From Sulfuricella sp. (GTDB taxonomy: Bacteria > Pseudomonadota > Gammaproteobacteria > Burkholderiales > Sulfuricellaceae), in the NCBI GenBank assembly GCA_023266195.1, contig JAHFRP010000012.1, forward strand, positions 41,369 to 105,368: 64,000 nucleotides of DNA, read 5' to 3'. Made by a program: the position numbers and the translations under genes. Below, piece by piece: positions 41,025-50,491 of the stretch. Every line of letters starts with the position of its first letter. Positions within the stretch are counted from its first letter, which is position 1. Below the pieces are notes generated by a model. That model searched no databases and was not told the DNA's origin. It saw only the letters and a list, made by a program, of their open reading frames with translations.

Positions 41025-42812
41025 TCAAACACCGTAAGGTGGCGGCGCCACCTTGAGGACTTCCTCGATGGTGGTGAGGCCGCCGGCGACCTTGAGCGCG
41101 CCGCTGATCCGCAGCGGCTTCATGCCTTCCTTGTAGGCCAGCTCGCGCAGCGCGGCGACGTCGCACGCCGGCTTGACCAGGGCTCGCAGGGCGGGAGACA
41201 TGACCAGCATCTCGTACAGGCCGACGCGGCCGAGGTAGCCGGTCATGCGGCATTCCAGGCAGCCGCGCGGGGCGTTTCCCTGCGCCGGCGCGGGGGCTTT
41301 CCACGGCCTGACCAGCGCTTCCCAGGCCGCGCCGTCGAGCGCCTCGCGCTCCTTGCAGTGCGGGCACAGGGTGCGCACCAGGCGCTGCGCCATGACGCCG
41401 AGCAGGGTGGCGTTGATCAGGTAGGGCGGCACGCCCAGGTCGAGCAGGCGGGAAATCGCCGAGGGCGCGTCGTTGGTGTGCAGGGTGGACAGCACCAGAT
41501 GCCCGGTGAGCGCGGCCTGGATCGCCATTTCGGCGGTTTCCAGGTCGCGGATCTCGCCCACCATGATGATGTCCGGATCCTGCCGCATCAGGGTGCGCAC
41601 GCCGCTGGTGAAATCCAGGCCGATGTTGTGCTGTACCTGCATCTGGTTGAGCTGGGGCGAGATCATCTCGATCGGGTCTTCGATGGTGCAGACGTTGACT
41701 TCCGGCACGGCGAGCTGGCGCAGGGTGGAATACAGCGTGGTGGTCTTGCCCGAGCCGGTCGGGCCGGTGACCAGGATGATGCCGTTGGACTGGCCCGCCA
41801 TCTGGTTCCAGCGGCCCACGTCCTCGTCGGAAAAGCCCATCTCCCTGTAGCTTTGCACGATCACGTCGGGGTTGAAGATGCGCATCACCATCTTCTCGCC
41901 GAACGCGGTGGGCATGGTCGAGAGGCGCAGCTCGATCTCGTCGCCGTCGGGGGAACGCGTCTTGATGCGCCCGTCCAGCGGGCGGCGCTTCTCGACGATA
42001 TCCATCCGGCCGAGGCCCTTGATGCGGCTGGTGACGGCGCCCAGCACCGCAAGCGGAAGCTGATAGACATGGTGCATCACGCCGTCGATGCGAAAGCGCA
42101 CGTCGCCATGTTCGCGCCGCGGTTCGAGGTGGATATCCGATGCGCGCTGGTCGAAGGCGTACTGCAGCAGCCAGTCGACGATATGCACCACGTGCTGGTC
42201 ATTGGCGTCGAGATTGCCGCCGCGGCCCATCTCCACCAACTGCTCGAAATTGGACAGGCCGCCGGCAAAGGCCGAATTCTGCGTCTGCGCGGCGCGCTTG
42301 ACCGAGCGCGCCAGGCTGTAGAATTCGGCGAGGTAGCGCTGGATGTCGAGCGGGTTGGCTACCACGCGCCTGATTTGCAGGCGCAGGATCGGCGCCAGTT
42401 CCTTTTCCCACTCGGTGAGGAAGGGCTCGGCGGTGGCCACCACCACCTCGCGCGCATTCACTTCCACCGGCAGGATGCGAAAGCGCGCCGCGTAGGCGTC
42501 CGACATGGTGTTGGTGACGGCGGTGACGTTGATCCTGAGCGGATCGATGTGGTAGTAGGGCAGGCCGACCCGGCCCGCCAGCCACTCGGTCAGGGTTTCG
42601 AGGTTGAGCGGCTTGTGCGGCGGCTTGGCCGACTTCCATTTCTGCTCGGCGATCTGCGCCAGCGGATGAATCTCGGCGCGGGCGCTGCGCGCGGGCAGCA
42701 GCAGGTTTTCCGCGTCCTCCTTCGCCACCACGCCGTCGGCGATCAGGGCCTCGACCAGCTCGCGTACCGTCAGCTTGTGCTCGGCCGGCGCGGCGGGATC
42801 CTTGCGGTTCAC
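41025..42812 (-). CDS. GspE/PulE/PilB-family secretion ATPase
   Basis: A 595-aa hexameric traffic ATPase. It has an N-terminal N1E-like domain, the Asp box (HIVDWLLQYAFDQRASDIHLEPR), Walker A VTGPTGSGKTTTLY, Walker B MVGEIRDLETAEMA, the His box TLHTNDAPSAISRL, and a tetracysteine zinc module (CPHCKE and CLEC). It powers a type II secretion system or type IV pilus assembly. No pilin, pilC or gsp genes are nearby, so the partner machine is elsewhere. The start is GTG at 42812. Confidence 0.9.
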   Translation of the reverse strand: MNRKDPAAPAEHKLTVRELVEALIADGVVAKEDAENLLLPARSARAEIHPLAQIAEQKWKSAKPPHKPLNLETLTEWLAGRVGLPYYHIDPLRINVTAVTNTMSDAYAARFRILPVEVNAREVVVATAEPFLTEWEKELAPILRLQIRRVVANPLDIQRYLAEFYSLARSVKRAAQTQNSAFAGGLSNFEQLVEMGRGGNLDANDQHVVHIVDWLLQYAFDQRASDIHLEPRREHGDVRFRIDGVMHHVYQLPLAVLGAVTSRIKGLGRMDIVEKRRPLDGRIKTRSPDGDEIELRLSTMPTAFGEKMVMRIFNPDVIVQSYREMGFSDEDVGRWNQMAGQSNGIILVTGPTGSGKTTTLYSTLRQLAVPEVNVCTIEDPIEMISPQLNQMQVQHNIGLDFTSGVRTLMRQDPDIIMVGEIRDLETAEMAIQAALTGHLVLSTLHTNDAPSAISRLLDLGVPPYLINATLLGVMAQRLVRTLCPHCKEREALDGAAWEALVRPWKAPAPAQGNAPRGCLECRMTGYLGRVGLYEMLVMSPALRALVKPACDVAALRELAYKEGMKPLRISGALKVAGGLTTIEEVLKVAPPPYGV

Positions 42813-42863
42813 GATTTTTCCTCGCCCTCTCCCCTAACCCTCTGGGTGAAACAACTAGCCATT

Positions 42864-42895
42864 CGACTAGGCTGCAAACAACCGCAGCCTAGTCG
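42864..42895. repeat. Perfect 12-bp-arm hairpin between ilvD and the GspE-like gene
   Basis: CGACTAGGCTGC (42864-42875) and GCAGCCTAGTCG (42884-42895) pair perfectly across 8 nt. The pairing extends outward with a small bulge (AACTAGC versus GCTGGTT). A second weaker GC hairpin (GAGAGCGGCGG...CCGCTCGCTCT) follows near 42930-42958. It may terminate ilvD transcripts or be a dispersed repeat. Confidence 0.7.
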
Positions 42896-43003
42896 CTGGT
42901 TATCCCTGCACCCGCAAGGAGTGTCCCCGCCGAGAGCGGCGGCAAAGCCGCTCGCTCTGGCGAGACGGGCGAGGGGGACGAAGACTCGCTTCGCGACGCT
43001 CAC

Positions 43004-44857
43004 TTAACGCCGTTCGACTTGGCTCACGTCGCGCACCGCGCCCTTGGCGGCGGAGGTGGTCATCGCGGCATAAGCCCGCAACGCCGCCGAGACCGTGCGC
43101 TCGCGGCTGGCCGGGCGCCACGCCTGGGCGCCTTTCGCTTCCATCGCCCGGCGGCGCTCGGCCAGTACCTCGGCCGTTACCTTGAGCTGGATGCTGCGCT
43201 GCGGGATGTCGATTTCGATCATGTCGCCTTCCTCGACCAGGCCGATGGCGCCGCCCTCCGCCGCTTCCGGCGAAACGTGGCCGATGCTCAAACCGGAAGT
43301 GCCGCCGGAAAAACGTCCGTCGGTCAACAGCGCGCAGGATTTGCCCAGCCCCTTCGACTTGAGGTAGCTGGTAGGGTAGAGCATTTCCTGCATGCCCGGC
43401 CCGCCGCGCGGACCTTCGTAGCGGATCACCACGACGTCGCCGGCGGCGATCTTGTCGTCCAGAATCGCCGCAACGGAATCTTCCTGGCTTTCGAACACGC
43501 GCGCCCGTCCGCTGAACTTGAGGATGCTCGCGTCCACCCCGGCAGTCTTGACGATGCAGCCGTCGAGCGCGATATTGCCGTACAGCACGGCCAGTCCGCC
43601 ATCCTGCGAGTAAGCGTTCGCTTTGTCGCGGATGCAGCCGGTGGTGCGGTTCATGTCCAGCTCGGCGTAGCGCTTGTTCTGGCTGAAAGCGGTCTGGCTC
43701 GGCACGCCGCCCGGCGCCGCCTTGAAGAACTCGAACACGTGCAGGTCGTGGGCATGGAGCACGTCCCAGTTTTCCAGCGCCTCGCCCAGGGTGTGGGCAT
43801 GCACCGTCGGCAGGTTACGGTGCAGCAGACCGGCGCGGTCGAGCTCGCCGAGAATGCCGACGATGCCGCCGGCACGGTGCACGTCTTCCATGTGGTAGGT
43901 CTGGATCGACGGCGCCACCTTGCACAGGTGAGGCACCTTGCGCGACAGCCGGTCGATGTCCTGCATGGTGAAGGCCACGCCCGCTTCCCGCGCGGCGGCG
44001 AGAAGATGCAGCACGGTATTGGTCGAGCCGCCCATGGCGATGTCGAGCATCATGGCGTTCTCGAACGCCCCGAACGCGGCGATGGTGCGCGGCAGCGCGC
44101 CGGCGTCGTCATGCTCGTAATAGCGCTTGGCCAGCTTGACGATCTGGCGGCCGGCTTGGAGGAACAGCTCCTTGCGGTCGGCGTGGGTCGCCACCAGCGT
44201 GCCGTTGCCGGGCAGCGCCAGGCCGAGCGCTTCGACCAGGCAGTTCATCGAGTTGGCGGTGAACATGCCGGAGCAGGAGCCGCAGGTCGGGCAGGCGGAG
44301 CGCTCCATCTGCTGGGTTTCGGCGTCGCTGAACTGCGGATCCACCGCCGCCACCATGGCATCGACCAGGTCGAGGTGCATCTCCTTGCCGTGGATCACCG
44401 CCTTACCCGCTTCCATCGGCCCGCCGGAGACGAAGATGGTGGGAATGTTGAGGCGCAGGGACGCCATCAGCATGCCGGGGGTGATCTTGTCGCAGTTGGA
44501 AATGCACACCAGCGCGTCGGCGCAGTGGGCGTTGGCCATATATTCGACGCTGTCCGCGATCAGCTCGCGCGAGGGCAGGCTGTAGAGCATGCCGCCATGG
44601 CCCATGGCGATACCGTCGTCGATGGCGATGGTGTTGAATTCCTTGGCCACGCCGCCGGCCTTCTCGATCTCGCGCGCCACCAGCTGGCCCATGTCCTTGA
44701 GGTGGACGTGGCCCGGCACGAACTGGGTGAACGAATTGGCGATGGCGATGATGGGCTTGCCGAAATCGGCGTCGGTCATGCCGGTGGCGCGCCACAGCGC
44801 GCGGGCGCCGGCCATGTTGCGGCCGTGGGTGGAGGTTTTGGAACGATAGGCGGGCAT
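43004..44857 (-). CDS. ilvD: Dihydroxy-acid dehydratase
   Basis: Fe-S dehydratase giving 2-oxo acids for valine and isoleucine synthesis. At 617 aa it is full length. Cluster cysteines lie in [13 protein letters not shown] (near 125) and [19 protein letters not shown] (near 195). [23 protein letters not shown] is the C-terminal signature with the catalytic Ser. ATG at 44857 ([21 protein letters not shown]). Works with ilvA earlier in the window, though far from it. Confidence 0.97.
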   Translation of the reverse strand: MPAYRSKTSTHGRNMAGARALWRATGMTDADFGKPIIAIANSFTQFVPGHVHLKDMGQLVAREIEKAGGVAKEFNTIAIDDGIAMGHGGMLYSLPSRELIADSVEYMANAHCADALVCISNCDKITPGMLMASLRLNIPTIFVSGGPMEAGKAVIHGKEMHLDLVDAMVAAVDPQFSDAETQQMERSACPTCGSCSGMFTANSMNCLVEALGLALPGNGTLVATHADRKELFLQAGRQIVKLAKRYYEHDDAGALPRTIAAFGAFENAMMLDIAMGGSTNTVLHLLAAAREAGVAFTMQDIDRLSRKVPHLCKVAPSIQTYHMEDVHRAGGIVGILGELDRAGLLHRNLPTVHAHTLGEALENWDVLHAHDLHVFEFFKAAPGGVPSQTAFSQNKRYAELDMNRTTGCIRDKANAYSQDGGLAVLYGNIALDGCIVKTAGVDASILKFSGRARVFESQEDSVAAILDDKIAAGDVVVIRYEGPRGGPGMQEMLYPTSYLKSKGLGKSCALLTDGRFSGGTSGLSIGHVSPEAAEGGAIGLVEEGDMIEIDIPQRSIQLKVTAEVLAERRRAMEAKGAQAWRPASRERTVSAALRAYAAMTTSAAKGAVRDVSQVERR

Positions 44858-44893
44858 GGTTCAATCCTTGCGAAATAATCCCAAAACTGCGAT

Positions 44894-45022
44894 TCACCGC
44901 AGAGGACGCGAAGGACGCGGAGGAAAACAAGAACTTGAAGAGTTGCGCGGCAAGCTCGCTTCCTGCGATGGCGCGTAAGTTTTTGCACCCCCGGCGTCCT
45001 CTGCGTCCTCCGCGGTCCAACG
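44894..45022. repeat. Inverted words CGCAGAGGACGCG / GCGTCCTCTGCG in the ilvD-lgt spacer
   Basis: The 237-bp spacer between divergent ilvD and lgt contains ACCGCAGAGGACGCGAAGGA (from 44897) and its near-complement in the region ending CCTCCGCGGTCC (45020), about 85 bp apart. Dispersed repeats with this wording are common in proteobacterial genomes. The lgt promoter probably lies in the AT-richer 45040-45080 stretch. Confidence 0.6.
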
Positions 45023-45094
45023 CCTTTTCAGGACAAAAGAAAACCTAGAGATTAACGTATAATCCGCATTTTAACCGAAATCTTTGCTGCCTCA

Positions 45095-45877
45095 ATGCTG
45101 ATCCATCCCCAGTTCGACCCGATCGCCGTTCATCTCGGCCCGCTCGCCGTGCGCTGGTACGGCCTGATGTATTTGCTGGCGTTCTCCTTCGTGCTGATCC
45201 TGGGGCGCTACCGGATCAAGACCCGTCCCGACCTGGGCTGGACCGTCGCGGAGCTGGACGACGTCCTGTTCTACGGCGTGCTCGGCGTGGTGCTGGGCGG
45301 GCGCCTGGGCTACGTGCTGTTCTACCAGCCGGCTCATTTCCTGTCCCACCCGATGGAAATCTTCGCCGTATGGCAGGGCGGCATGGCCTTTCACGGCGGC
45401 TTTCTCGGCGTGCTCGCCGCGATGTGGGCATTCGCCCGCAAGACCGGCAAGAACTGGCTCGCCATCACCGACTTCATCGCGCCGCTGGTGCCGCTCGGGC
45501 TGGCGGCGGGCCGCCTCGGCAATTTCATCAACGGCGAGCTGTGGGGGCGGCCGACCGACGTGCCCTGGGCGATGATCTTTCCCGAGGTCGATAACCTCCC
45601 GCGCCACCCGTCCCAGCTTTACCAGTTCGCGCTCGAAGGCCTCGCGCTGTTCGCGCTGCTCTGGCTGTTCTCGCGCAAGCCACGCCCGACCGGCGCGGTG
45701 TCCGGGCTGTTCCTGCTCGGCTACGGCACGTTCCGCTTCCTGGCCGAATTCACCCGCGAGCCGGACAGCTTTCTCGGCCTGCTGAGCCTGGGTCTCAGCA
45801 TGGGGCAATGGCTGTCCCTGCCGATGATCGTGGCCGGCATCTTCATGCTGCGCTGGGCTCACCGCAAGGCGGGATGA
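45095..45877 (+). CDS. lgt: Prolipoprotein diacylglyceryl transferase
   Basis: Inner-membrane enzyme attaching diacylglycerol to the lipobox Cys of prolipoproteins. 260 aa with about seven membrane helices. The family signatures are intact: [14 protein letters not shown] (catalytic His), [22 protein letters not shown] (Lgt motif) and [20 protein letters not shown] at 45095. The DUF2189 gene starts 3 nt after its stop. Confidence 0.96.
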   Translation: MLIHPQFDPIAVHLGPLAVRWYGLMYLLAFSFVLILGRYRIKTRPDLGWTVAELDDVLFYGVLGVVLGGRLGYVLFYQPAHFLSHPMEIFAVWQGGMAFHGGFLGVLAAMWAFARKTGKNWLAITDFIAPLVPLGLAAGRLGNFINGELWGRPTDVPWAMIFPEVDNLPRHPSQLYQFALEGLALFALLWLFSRKPRPTGAVSGLFLLGYGTFRFLAEFTREPDSFLGLLSLGLSMGQWLSLPMIVAGIFMLRWAHRKAG

Positions 45878-45880
45878 TCC

Positions 45881-46633
45881 ATGCCGACGCCGCCTCCATA
45901 TCGCCAAGTACCGCTTTCCCGCATCGGAAGCTGGCTCGCCCACGGCTGGAGCACCTTCCGCCGGACCCAGGCCGCCAGCATGGCCTATGCCGGCATCTTC
46001 GCCGCAATCGGAGCGGCCCTGCTCGCCGGGGTGGCGATGCTGGACATCCTGCCGATGGCTTTCCCGCTGGCGGGCGGTTTCATGCTGGTCGGCCCGGCCA
46101 TTCTGTCCGGGTTCTTCAACGCCGCACGGCTCCAGGCGGAAGGGCGACACGTGCGACTGGGCGACTTTTTCGGCGGATTCCGGCATAACCCGCCGGCGCT
46201 GTGGGTGCTGTCCGTGGTCTGCATGTTCCTGTTCCTGATCTGGCTGACCGATGCCGCCATCGTCTACAGCCTGTACTTCGGCACGGTACCGGTGCTGTCC
46301 GCGCTGGAATTCTTCGCCGGCTTCGGCAGCGGCGCGCGCTGGCTATCCTTCCTGCTGTTCTCTTCCATCACCGGGGCAGTGCTGGCGTTCATGATCTTCG
46401 CCGTTTCCGCGTTCGCGGTGCCGCTCATCGTGCGCCGCCGCCTGGAGTTGGCGAAGGCCGTCAGCGCCAGTGTCCGCGCGGTATTCGGCAACTTCGGCGT
46501 GATGCTGGCCTGGGGTTGTGTGCTGACCATCGGCATCGCCGGCTCGATCCTGCTGTTCATTCCCCTGCTCACCGTGGCGCTGCCGGTACTGGCCTACGCC
46601 AGCGAACAGGCTTATCGGGACATCTGCGCGTGA
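45881..46633 (+). CDS. DUF2189-family integral membrane protein
   Basis: A 250-aa protein with about six membrane helices. The N-terminal segment PLSRIGSWLAHGWSTFRRTQ and GPAILSGFFNAARLQAEGR match the DUF2189 family, whose members cluster with respiratory and membrane-biogenesis genes but have no proven role. It starts 3 nt after lgt, and its stop overlaps the VanZ start as GTGA, so the three are co-transcribed. Confidence 0.85.
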   Translation: MPTPPPYRQVPLSRIGSWLAHGWSTFRRTQAASMAYAGIFAAIGAALLAGVAMLDILPMAFPLAGGFMLVGPAILSGFFNAARLQAEGRHVRLGDFFGGFRHNPPALWVLSVVCMFLFLIWLTDAAIVYSLYFGTVPVLSALEFFAGFGSGARWLSFLLFSSITGAVLAFMIFAVSAFAVPLIVRRRLELAKAVSASVRAVFGNFGVMLAWGCVLTIGIAGSILLFIPLLTVALPVLAYASEQAYRDICA

Positions 46634-47010
46634 ACCCCGCCCGCATGTCCACCTTATGGAAAGCGGCGGGATGGGGAGCCGTCGTCCTGATCGTCTATCT
46701 GTCGCTCACCCCCATACCGCCTCAGATCGACATCGCGCAGGGCGACAAGCTCGGCCATCTGGCCGCTTACGGCCTCGCCACGCTATGGTTCGCCCAGCTC
46801 TACAGCGGACGATGGCAACGCTGGGGACTGGCGCTGGGAATGGTGGCCCTGGGCATCGCGCTGGAATACGCCCAGCGCGCCACCGGCTACCGCACTTTCG
46901 AAGTCGCCGACATGCTGGCGGATGCGGCGGGGGTGGCCCTGGGCTGGCTGGCGGCTCCGCCGCGCCTGCCCAATCTGCTGGCCTGGGCGCAGAAGCGTCT
47001 GTTCAGCTAA
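46630..47010 (+). CDS. VanZ-like small membrane protein
   Basis: A 126-aa protein with three to four membrane helices. GDKLGHLAAYGLATLWF (Asp-Lys-x-x-His), followed by ALEYAQ and FEVADMLADAAGVALGW, are the VanZ-family signatures. GTG at 46630 overlaps the DUF2189 stop (GTGA); ATG 46645 is an alternative. Distant relatives confer low-level teicoplanin resistance; here the role is unknown. Its stop overlaps the stop of convergent ybdD by 3 nt. Confidence 0.85.
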   Translation: MNPARMSTLWKAAGWGAVVLIVYLSLTPIPPQIDIAQGDKLGHLAAYGLATLWFAQLYSGRWQRWGLALGMVALGIALEYAQRATGYRTFEVADMLADAAGVALGWLAAPPRLPNLLAWAQKRLFS

Positions 47011-47189
47011 CAGCAGCGCCGCACCCCGTCCCATTTTCTTTCCTGCTCGCGCTTGAAAAATTCCTTGCGGCCCGGCACCGCCTCATGCGGATGGGCCTGG
47101 GCATGGTGGCGCAGATAACGCTCGTAGGCGTCGTCGCCGGAGAGGCGCCGAACGAGCGCCCAGAAGGCCGTCAACCGGCTTCCGATCAT
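47007..47189 (-). CDS. ybdD: YbdD/YjiX (DUF466) small protein
   Basis: A 60-aa protein ending ERKWDGVRRCC. The pattern YERYLRHHAQAHPHEAVPGRKEFFKREQ fits the YbdD/YjiX family, normally encoded directly after cstA and thought to support pyruvate/peptide uptake by CstA-type carriers. Here cstA lies 1 kb upstream on the same strand, with DUF4197 and a MITE in between. The start at 47189 is the first ATG matching family length; the longer in-frame extension runs through repeat DNA. Confidence 0.85.
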   Translation of the reverse strand: MIGSRLTAFWALVRRLSGDDAYERYLRHHAQAHPHEAVPGRKEFFKREQERKWDGVRRCC

Positions 47190-47292
47190 CCTAGAAACCT
47201 CAGTTGGACGGGTTGGAGTGTGCGGTTTGGCGGGTGCCCTAAAGGACTCCGACTTTCTACGAGCTGAAGCTCGTGAAAGATCGTATGCAGGG

Positions 47293-47460
47293 CTAGGAGC
47301 CTGTCGGACTTGAAGGAAATCGGCTGCAAATCCGCCTGGCCGGTCCATATTTCGCCGCTTTCTTGGTCAATAGAATAACTATTGACCTGCAAAACCGGCA
47401 AAATCTGTCCTCGCCCAGCCGAATTTTCGCTTCGATTCTTCAAGTCCGACAGGCTCCTAG
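47293..47460. mobile_element. 168-bp MITE with 23-bp perfect terminal inverted repeats
   Basis: Termini 47293-47315 (CTAGGAGCCTGTCGGACTTG...) and 47438-47460 (...CAAGTCCGACAGGCTCCTAG) are perfect inverted repeats of 23 bp. A further inverted pair, GGTCAATAG (47365-47373) and CTATTGACC (47379-47387), marks the centre. It has no coding capacity. The outermost CTAG at each end is a palindrome and may be a target-site duplication. It lies between DUF4197 and ybdD and supplies (or preserves) the TAG stop of DUF4197. The parent IS family is not identified. Confidence 0.85.
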
Positions 47461-48140
47461 CCGCCGAACCCAAAGATCTTGCCAATCAGCTTGCTGCCCT
47501 GGCCGACCGGATCCTGGCGGATCAGTTTCTCCTGTTCGGCGATCATCTTGTACAGGCCATCCAGCGCCTGTTGCGTGACATAAGTTTCGATATTGCCCTG
47601 ACCCTTGTCGACCAAGCCGAACTGGGACGCCTTGCCGGCCAAGGCGTTGTAGCGCTGGGCCAGGCCGACTTTTTCGGTGTTCTTTTTCACGATCGGCAAA
47701 AATTTGGCCGTCAGCGCGCTCTCGGTATTCTTTCTGAAGTAGGCGGTGGCCGCATCGTCGCCGCCGGTGATGATCCCCTTGGCATCGTCGATGGACATTT
47801 TCTTGACCGCATCGACCAGCAGCTTCTTCGACTCCGGCACGGCGGCCTCGGCAGCCCGGTTCATCGCCACCACCAGTTCGTCGGCCTGCTTGCCCATGCC
47901 AAAGGTGCGCATCACCCCTTCCACCCTGGCCAGGTTTCCCGGCAGCGGTATTTTCACTTTCTCGTTCCTGAGAAAGCCGTCTTCCCGCCCGAGCGCGGCC
48001 ACGGCGGCCGTCGCGCTTTTGCTCAAGGTTTCCTTCAATCCGCCCGTCATCTCGCCCTTGGTCAGGCCGGCGAGATCGACCGCGGCGGCGTGGCCGCAGA
48101 TCAGCATGAGTACCAGTATCGCACGAAATGTTTTCACCAC
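47457..48140 (-). CDS. DUF4197 family exported protein
   Basis: A 227-aa protein with signal peptide MVKTFRAILVLMLICGHAAA. The mature part has KIPLPGNLARVEGVMRTFGMGKQADELVVAMNRAAE and ALDGLYKMIAEQEKLIRQDPVGQGSKLIGKIFG, the hallmarks of DUF4197, a mainly helical periplasmic family of unknown role. Its TAG stop coincides with the CTAG at the end of the neighbouring MITE. ATG at 48140, 38 nt after cstA. Confidence 0.88.
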   Translation of the reverse strand: MVKTFRAILVLMLICGHAAAVDLAGLTKGEMTGGLKETLSKSATAAVAALGREDGFLRNEKVKIPLPGNLARVEGVMRTFGMGKQADELVVAMNRAAEAAVPESKKLLVDAVKKMSIDDAKGIITGGDDAATAYFRKNTESALTAKFLPIVKKNTEKVGLAQRYNALAGKASQFGLVDKGQGNIETYVTQQALDGLYKMIAEQEKLIRQDPVGQGSKLIGKIFGFGG

Positions 48141-48178
48141 ATATCTCCTGAATAATCAAACCAGCCCGGAAAATACCG

Positions 48179-50251
48179 TCAATCCCGCACCCACAACTCC
48201 ACCAGCCGGCTCGGTTCATGCGGCGACTCAGTCAGCGGCTGCACCGGCTTGCCTTGCAGGTGGCGGGCGCACACCCGCAGCATGTCGAAAATCACCACCC
48301 ACAGCACCACCACGAAAAACAGCGTGAGCCAGGCGTCGAGCTGCTGGTTGAAAATCAGCTGCGGCGCGACCGCCGCCTTCCCCGGCGGCAGCGAGCCTGC
48401 CGCGAGCTTCGCGGCCAGATCGTTGGCGGCGGCGAAAAAGCCGATGCGCACGTCCGCGCTCATGATCTTCTCGTAAGCCGCGGTGGTCGTCACCGCCGCC
48501 AGCCAGGCCAGCGGCACGCCGGCGATCCAGGCATGGCGCAGCTTGCCGGACTTGACCAGGATGCCGGTCGCCACCGACAGCGCGACCGCCGCCAGCATCT
48601 GGTTGGAAATGCCGAACAGCGGCCACAGGATGTTGACCCCGCCGTTGGGGTCGATCACCCCAATATAGAGAAAATATCCCCAGGCCGCCACGATCGCGCC
48701 GGAAGTCAGCAGCACCGAGGGATACCAGGAAGTCTGCCCGAGCCGGGGCGAGAAATTGCCGAGAAAATCCTGCAACATGAAGCGGCCGACGCGGGTGCCG
48801 GCATCCAGCGTGGTAAGGATGAACACCGCCTCGAACATGATGGCGAAGTGGTACCACAGCGCCAGCAGGCCGTCGCCGAAGGCGCTGCCGAAGATGCTCG
48901 CCATCCCCACGGCCAGCGAAGGCGCGCCGCCGGTGCGGGCGAACAGGGTTTTTTCCCCCATCTCGCGGGCGAGGAACTGCATCTGCTCCACCGTCACCGG
49001 GAAGCCCCAGGCGGAAATCTTCGCCACCGCGTCCGCCGCCTCCTTGCCCACCACGCCGGCCGGGCTGTTGATCGCGAAAAACACGCCTGGATCGAGCACG
49101 GTGGCGGCGATCATCGCCATGATGGCGACGAAGGATTCGAGCACCATGCCGCCGTAGCCGATCATGCGGATATCGCGCTCGTTGGCCAGCAGCTTGGGCG
49201 TGGTGCCGGACGAAATCAGCGAATGGAAGCCGGACACCGCGCCGCAGGCGATGGTGATGAAGACGAAGGGAAACAGCTTGCCGCCGAAGATCGGCCCGCT
49301 GCCATCGGTGAACTGGGTCAGCGCCGGCATCCTGATTTCCGGCCGCAGCAGCACGATGGCGACGGCGAGCAGGAAAATGGTGCCGAGCTTCATGAAGGTG
49401 GAAAGATAATCGCGCGGCGCCAGCAGCAGCCACACCGGCAGAATGGCGGCAAGAAAGCCGTAGCCGATCACGAACCAGGCCAGCGTCAGCCCTTCCTGGT
49501 CGAACAGCGGGCGCAGGGTTTCGCTATGGTCGATCCAGCCGCCGCCCGCCACCGCGAACAGCAGCAGGGCGAGGCCGATGAGCGAACCTTCCAGCACCCG
49601 GCCGGGACGGATGTTGCGCATGTACACCCCGACCAGCACCGCGATCGGAATGGTGGCGGCCACCGTGGCCGTCGCCCACGGGCTGTGCTTCATCGCGTTG
49701 ACCACCACCAGCCCCAGCACCGCGATCAGGATCACCATGATCATCAGCGTGCCGGTGAGCGCCGCCGCGCCGCCGACCGGCCCCAGCTCGTCGCGCGCCA
49801 TCTGCCCCAGGCTGCGCCCGTCGCGGCGGGTGGAAAAGAACATGATGGTCATGTCCTGCACGCAGCCGCCCAGCACCGCGCCGATCAAAATCCACAAGGT
49901 TCCCGGCAGATAGCCGAACTGCGCCGCCAGCGTCGGCCCGATCAGCGGCCCCGGCCCGGCAATCGCCGCAAAATGGTGGCCGAACACGACCCAGCGATTG
50001 GTTGGCACGAAATCGCGCCCATTGTCGAGCCGCTCCGCCGGCGTCGCGCGGGTCTCGTCCAGCACCAGCACCCGCGCCGCGATCCAGGCACTATAAAAGC
50101 GATAGGCGAGGGTGTAAACGCACGCCGCCGCCGCGACGAACCACAACGCATTGATGCTCTCGCCGCGATTCAGCGCGATGCCGCCCACCGCCCCCGCACC
50201 CGTCACCGCCACCGCCAGCCAGGCCATCCGTCGAGAAATCGAGCTCCCCAT
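48179..50251 (-). CDS. cstA: Carbon starvation protein CstA family transporter
   Basis: A 690-aa carrier with about 16-18 membrane helices. FVPTNRWVVFGHHFAAIAGPGPLIGP is the CstA signature; GTLWILIGAVLGGCVQDMTIMF and FGISNQMLAAVALSVATGILVK are further conserved stretches. Relatives import pyruvate or peptides during carbon starvation. ATG at 50251 after GGGGAAAA. It heads a minus-strand series cstA, DUF4197, (MITE), ybdD, and lies just upstream of tRNA-Ala on the opposite strand. Confidence 0.95.
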   Translation of the reverse strand: MGSSISRRMAWLAVAVTGAGAVGGIALNRGESINALWFVAAAACVYTLAYRFYSAWIAARVLVLDETRATPAERLDNGRDFVPTNRWVVFGHHFAAIAGPGPLIGPTLAAQFGYLPGTLWILIGAVLGGCVQDMTIMFFSTRRDGRSLGQMARDELGPVGGAAALTGTLMIMVILIAVLGLVVVNAMKHSPWATATVAATIPIAVLVGVYMRNIRPGRVLEGSLIGLALLLFAVAGGGWIDHSETLRPLFDQEGLTLAWFVIGYGFLAAILPVWLLLAPRDYLSTFMKLGTIFLLAVAIVLLRPEIRMPALTQFTDGSGPIFGGKLFPFVFITIACGAVSGFHSLISSGTTPKLLANERDIRMIGYGGMVLESFVAIMAMIAATVLDPGVFFAINSPAGVVGKEAADAVAKISAWGFPVTVEQMQFLAREMGEKTLFARTGGAPSLAVGMASIFGSAFGDGLLALWYHFAIMFEAVFILTTLDAGTRVGRFMLQDFLGNFSPRLGQTSWYPSVLLTSGAIVAAWGYFLYIGVIDPNGGVNILWPLFGISNQMLAAVALSVATGILVKSGKLRHAWIAGVPLAWLAAVTTTAAYEKIMSADVRIGFFAAANDLAAKLAAGSLPPGKAAVAPQLIFNQQLDAWLTLFFVVVLWVVIFDMLRVCARHLQGKPVQPLTESPHEPSRLVELWVRD

Positions 50252-50317
50252 TTTTTCCCCTTATCGCCGCGCTTTCAAGTTTTGGGGATTATAAGGTAAA
50301 ATGCCCACTTCAATCGT

Positions 50318-50393
<76 letters not shown>

Positions 50394-50426
50394 TTTTCAA
50401 AGGCCAGACACGCTCTGGCTGAAACG

Positions 50427-50491
50427 GGAAGCATAACTTGGCCGTTTGGCCAAGTTATGCTTCCAAAATAGCGCGGCCAGATTATGCTTCC
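50427..50491. repeat. 17-bp perfect hairpin plus third direct copy after tRNA-Ala
   Basis: GGAAGCATAACTTGGCC (50427-50443), a GTTT loop and the exact complement GGCCAAGTTATGCTTCC (50448-50464) form a perfect palindrome. A third copy, GGCCAGATTATGCTTCC (50475-50491), repeats the right arm 27 bp further with two changes. Such nested inverted and direct sites resemble recombinase or transposase binding arrays at an element end. It lies 34 bp past tRNA-Ala. No recombinase gene that could use it is seen in the window. Confidence 0.8.
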
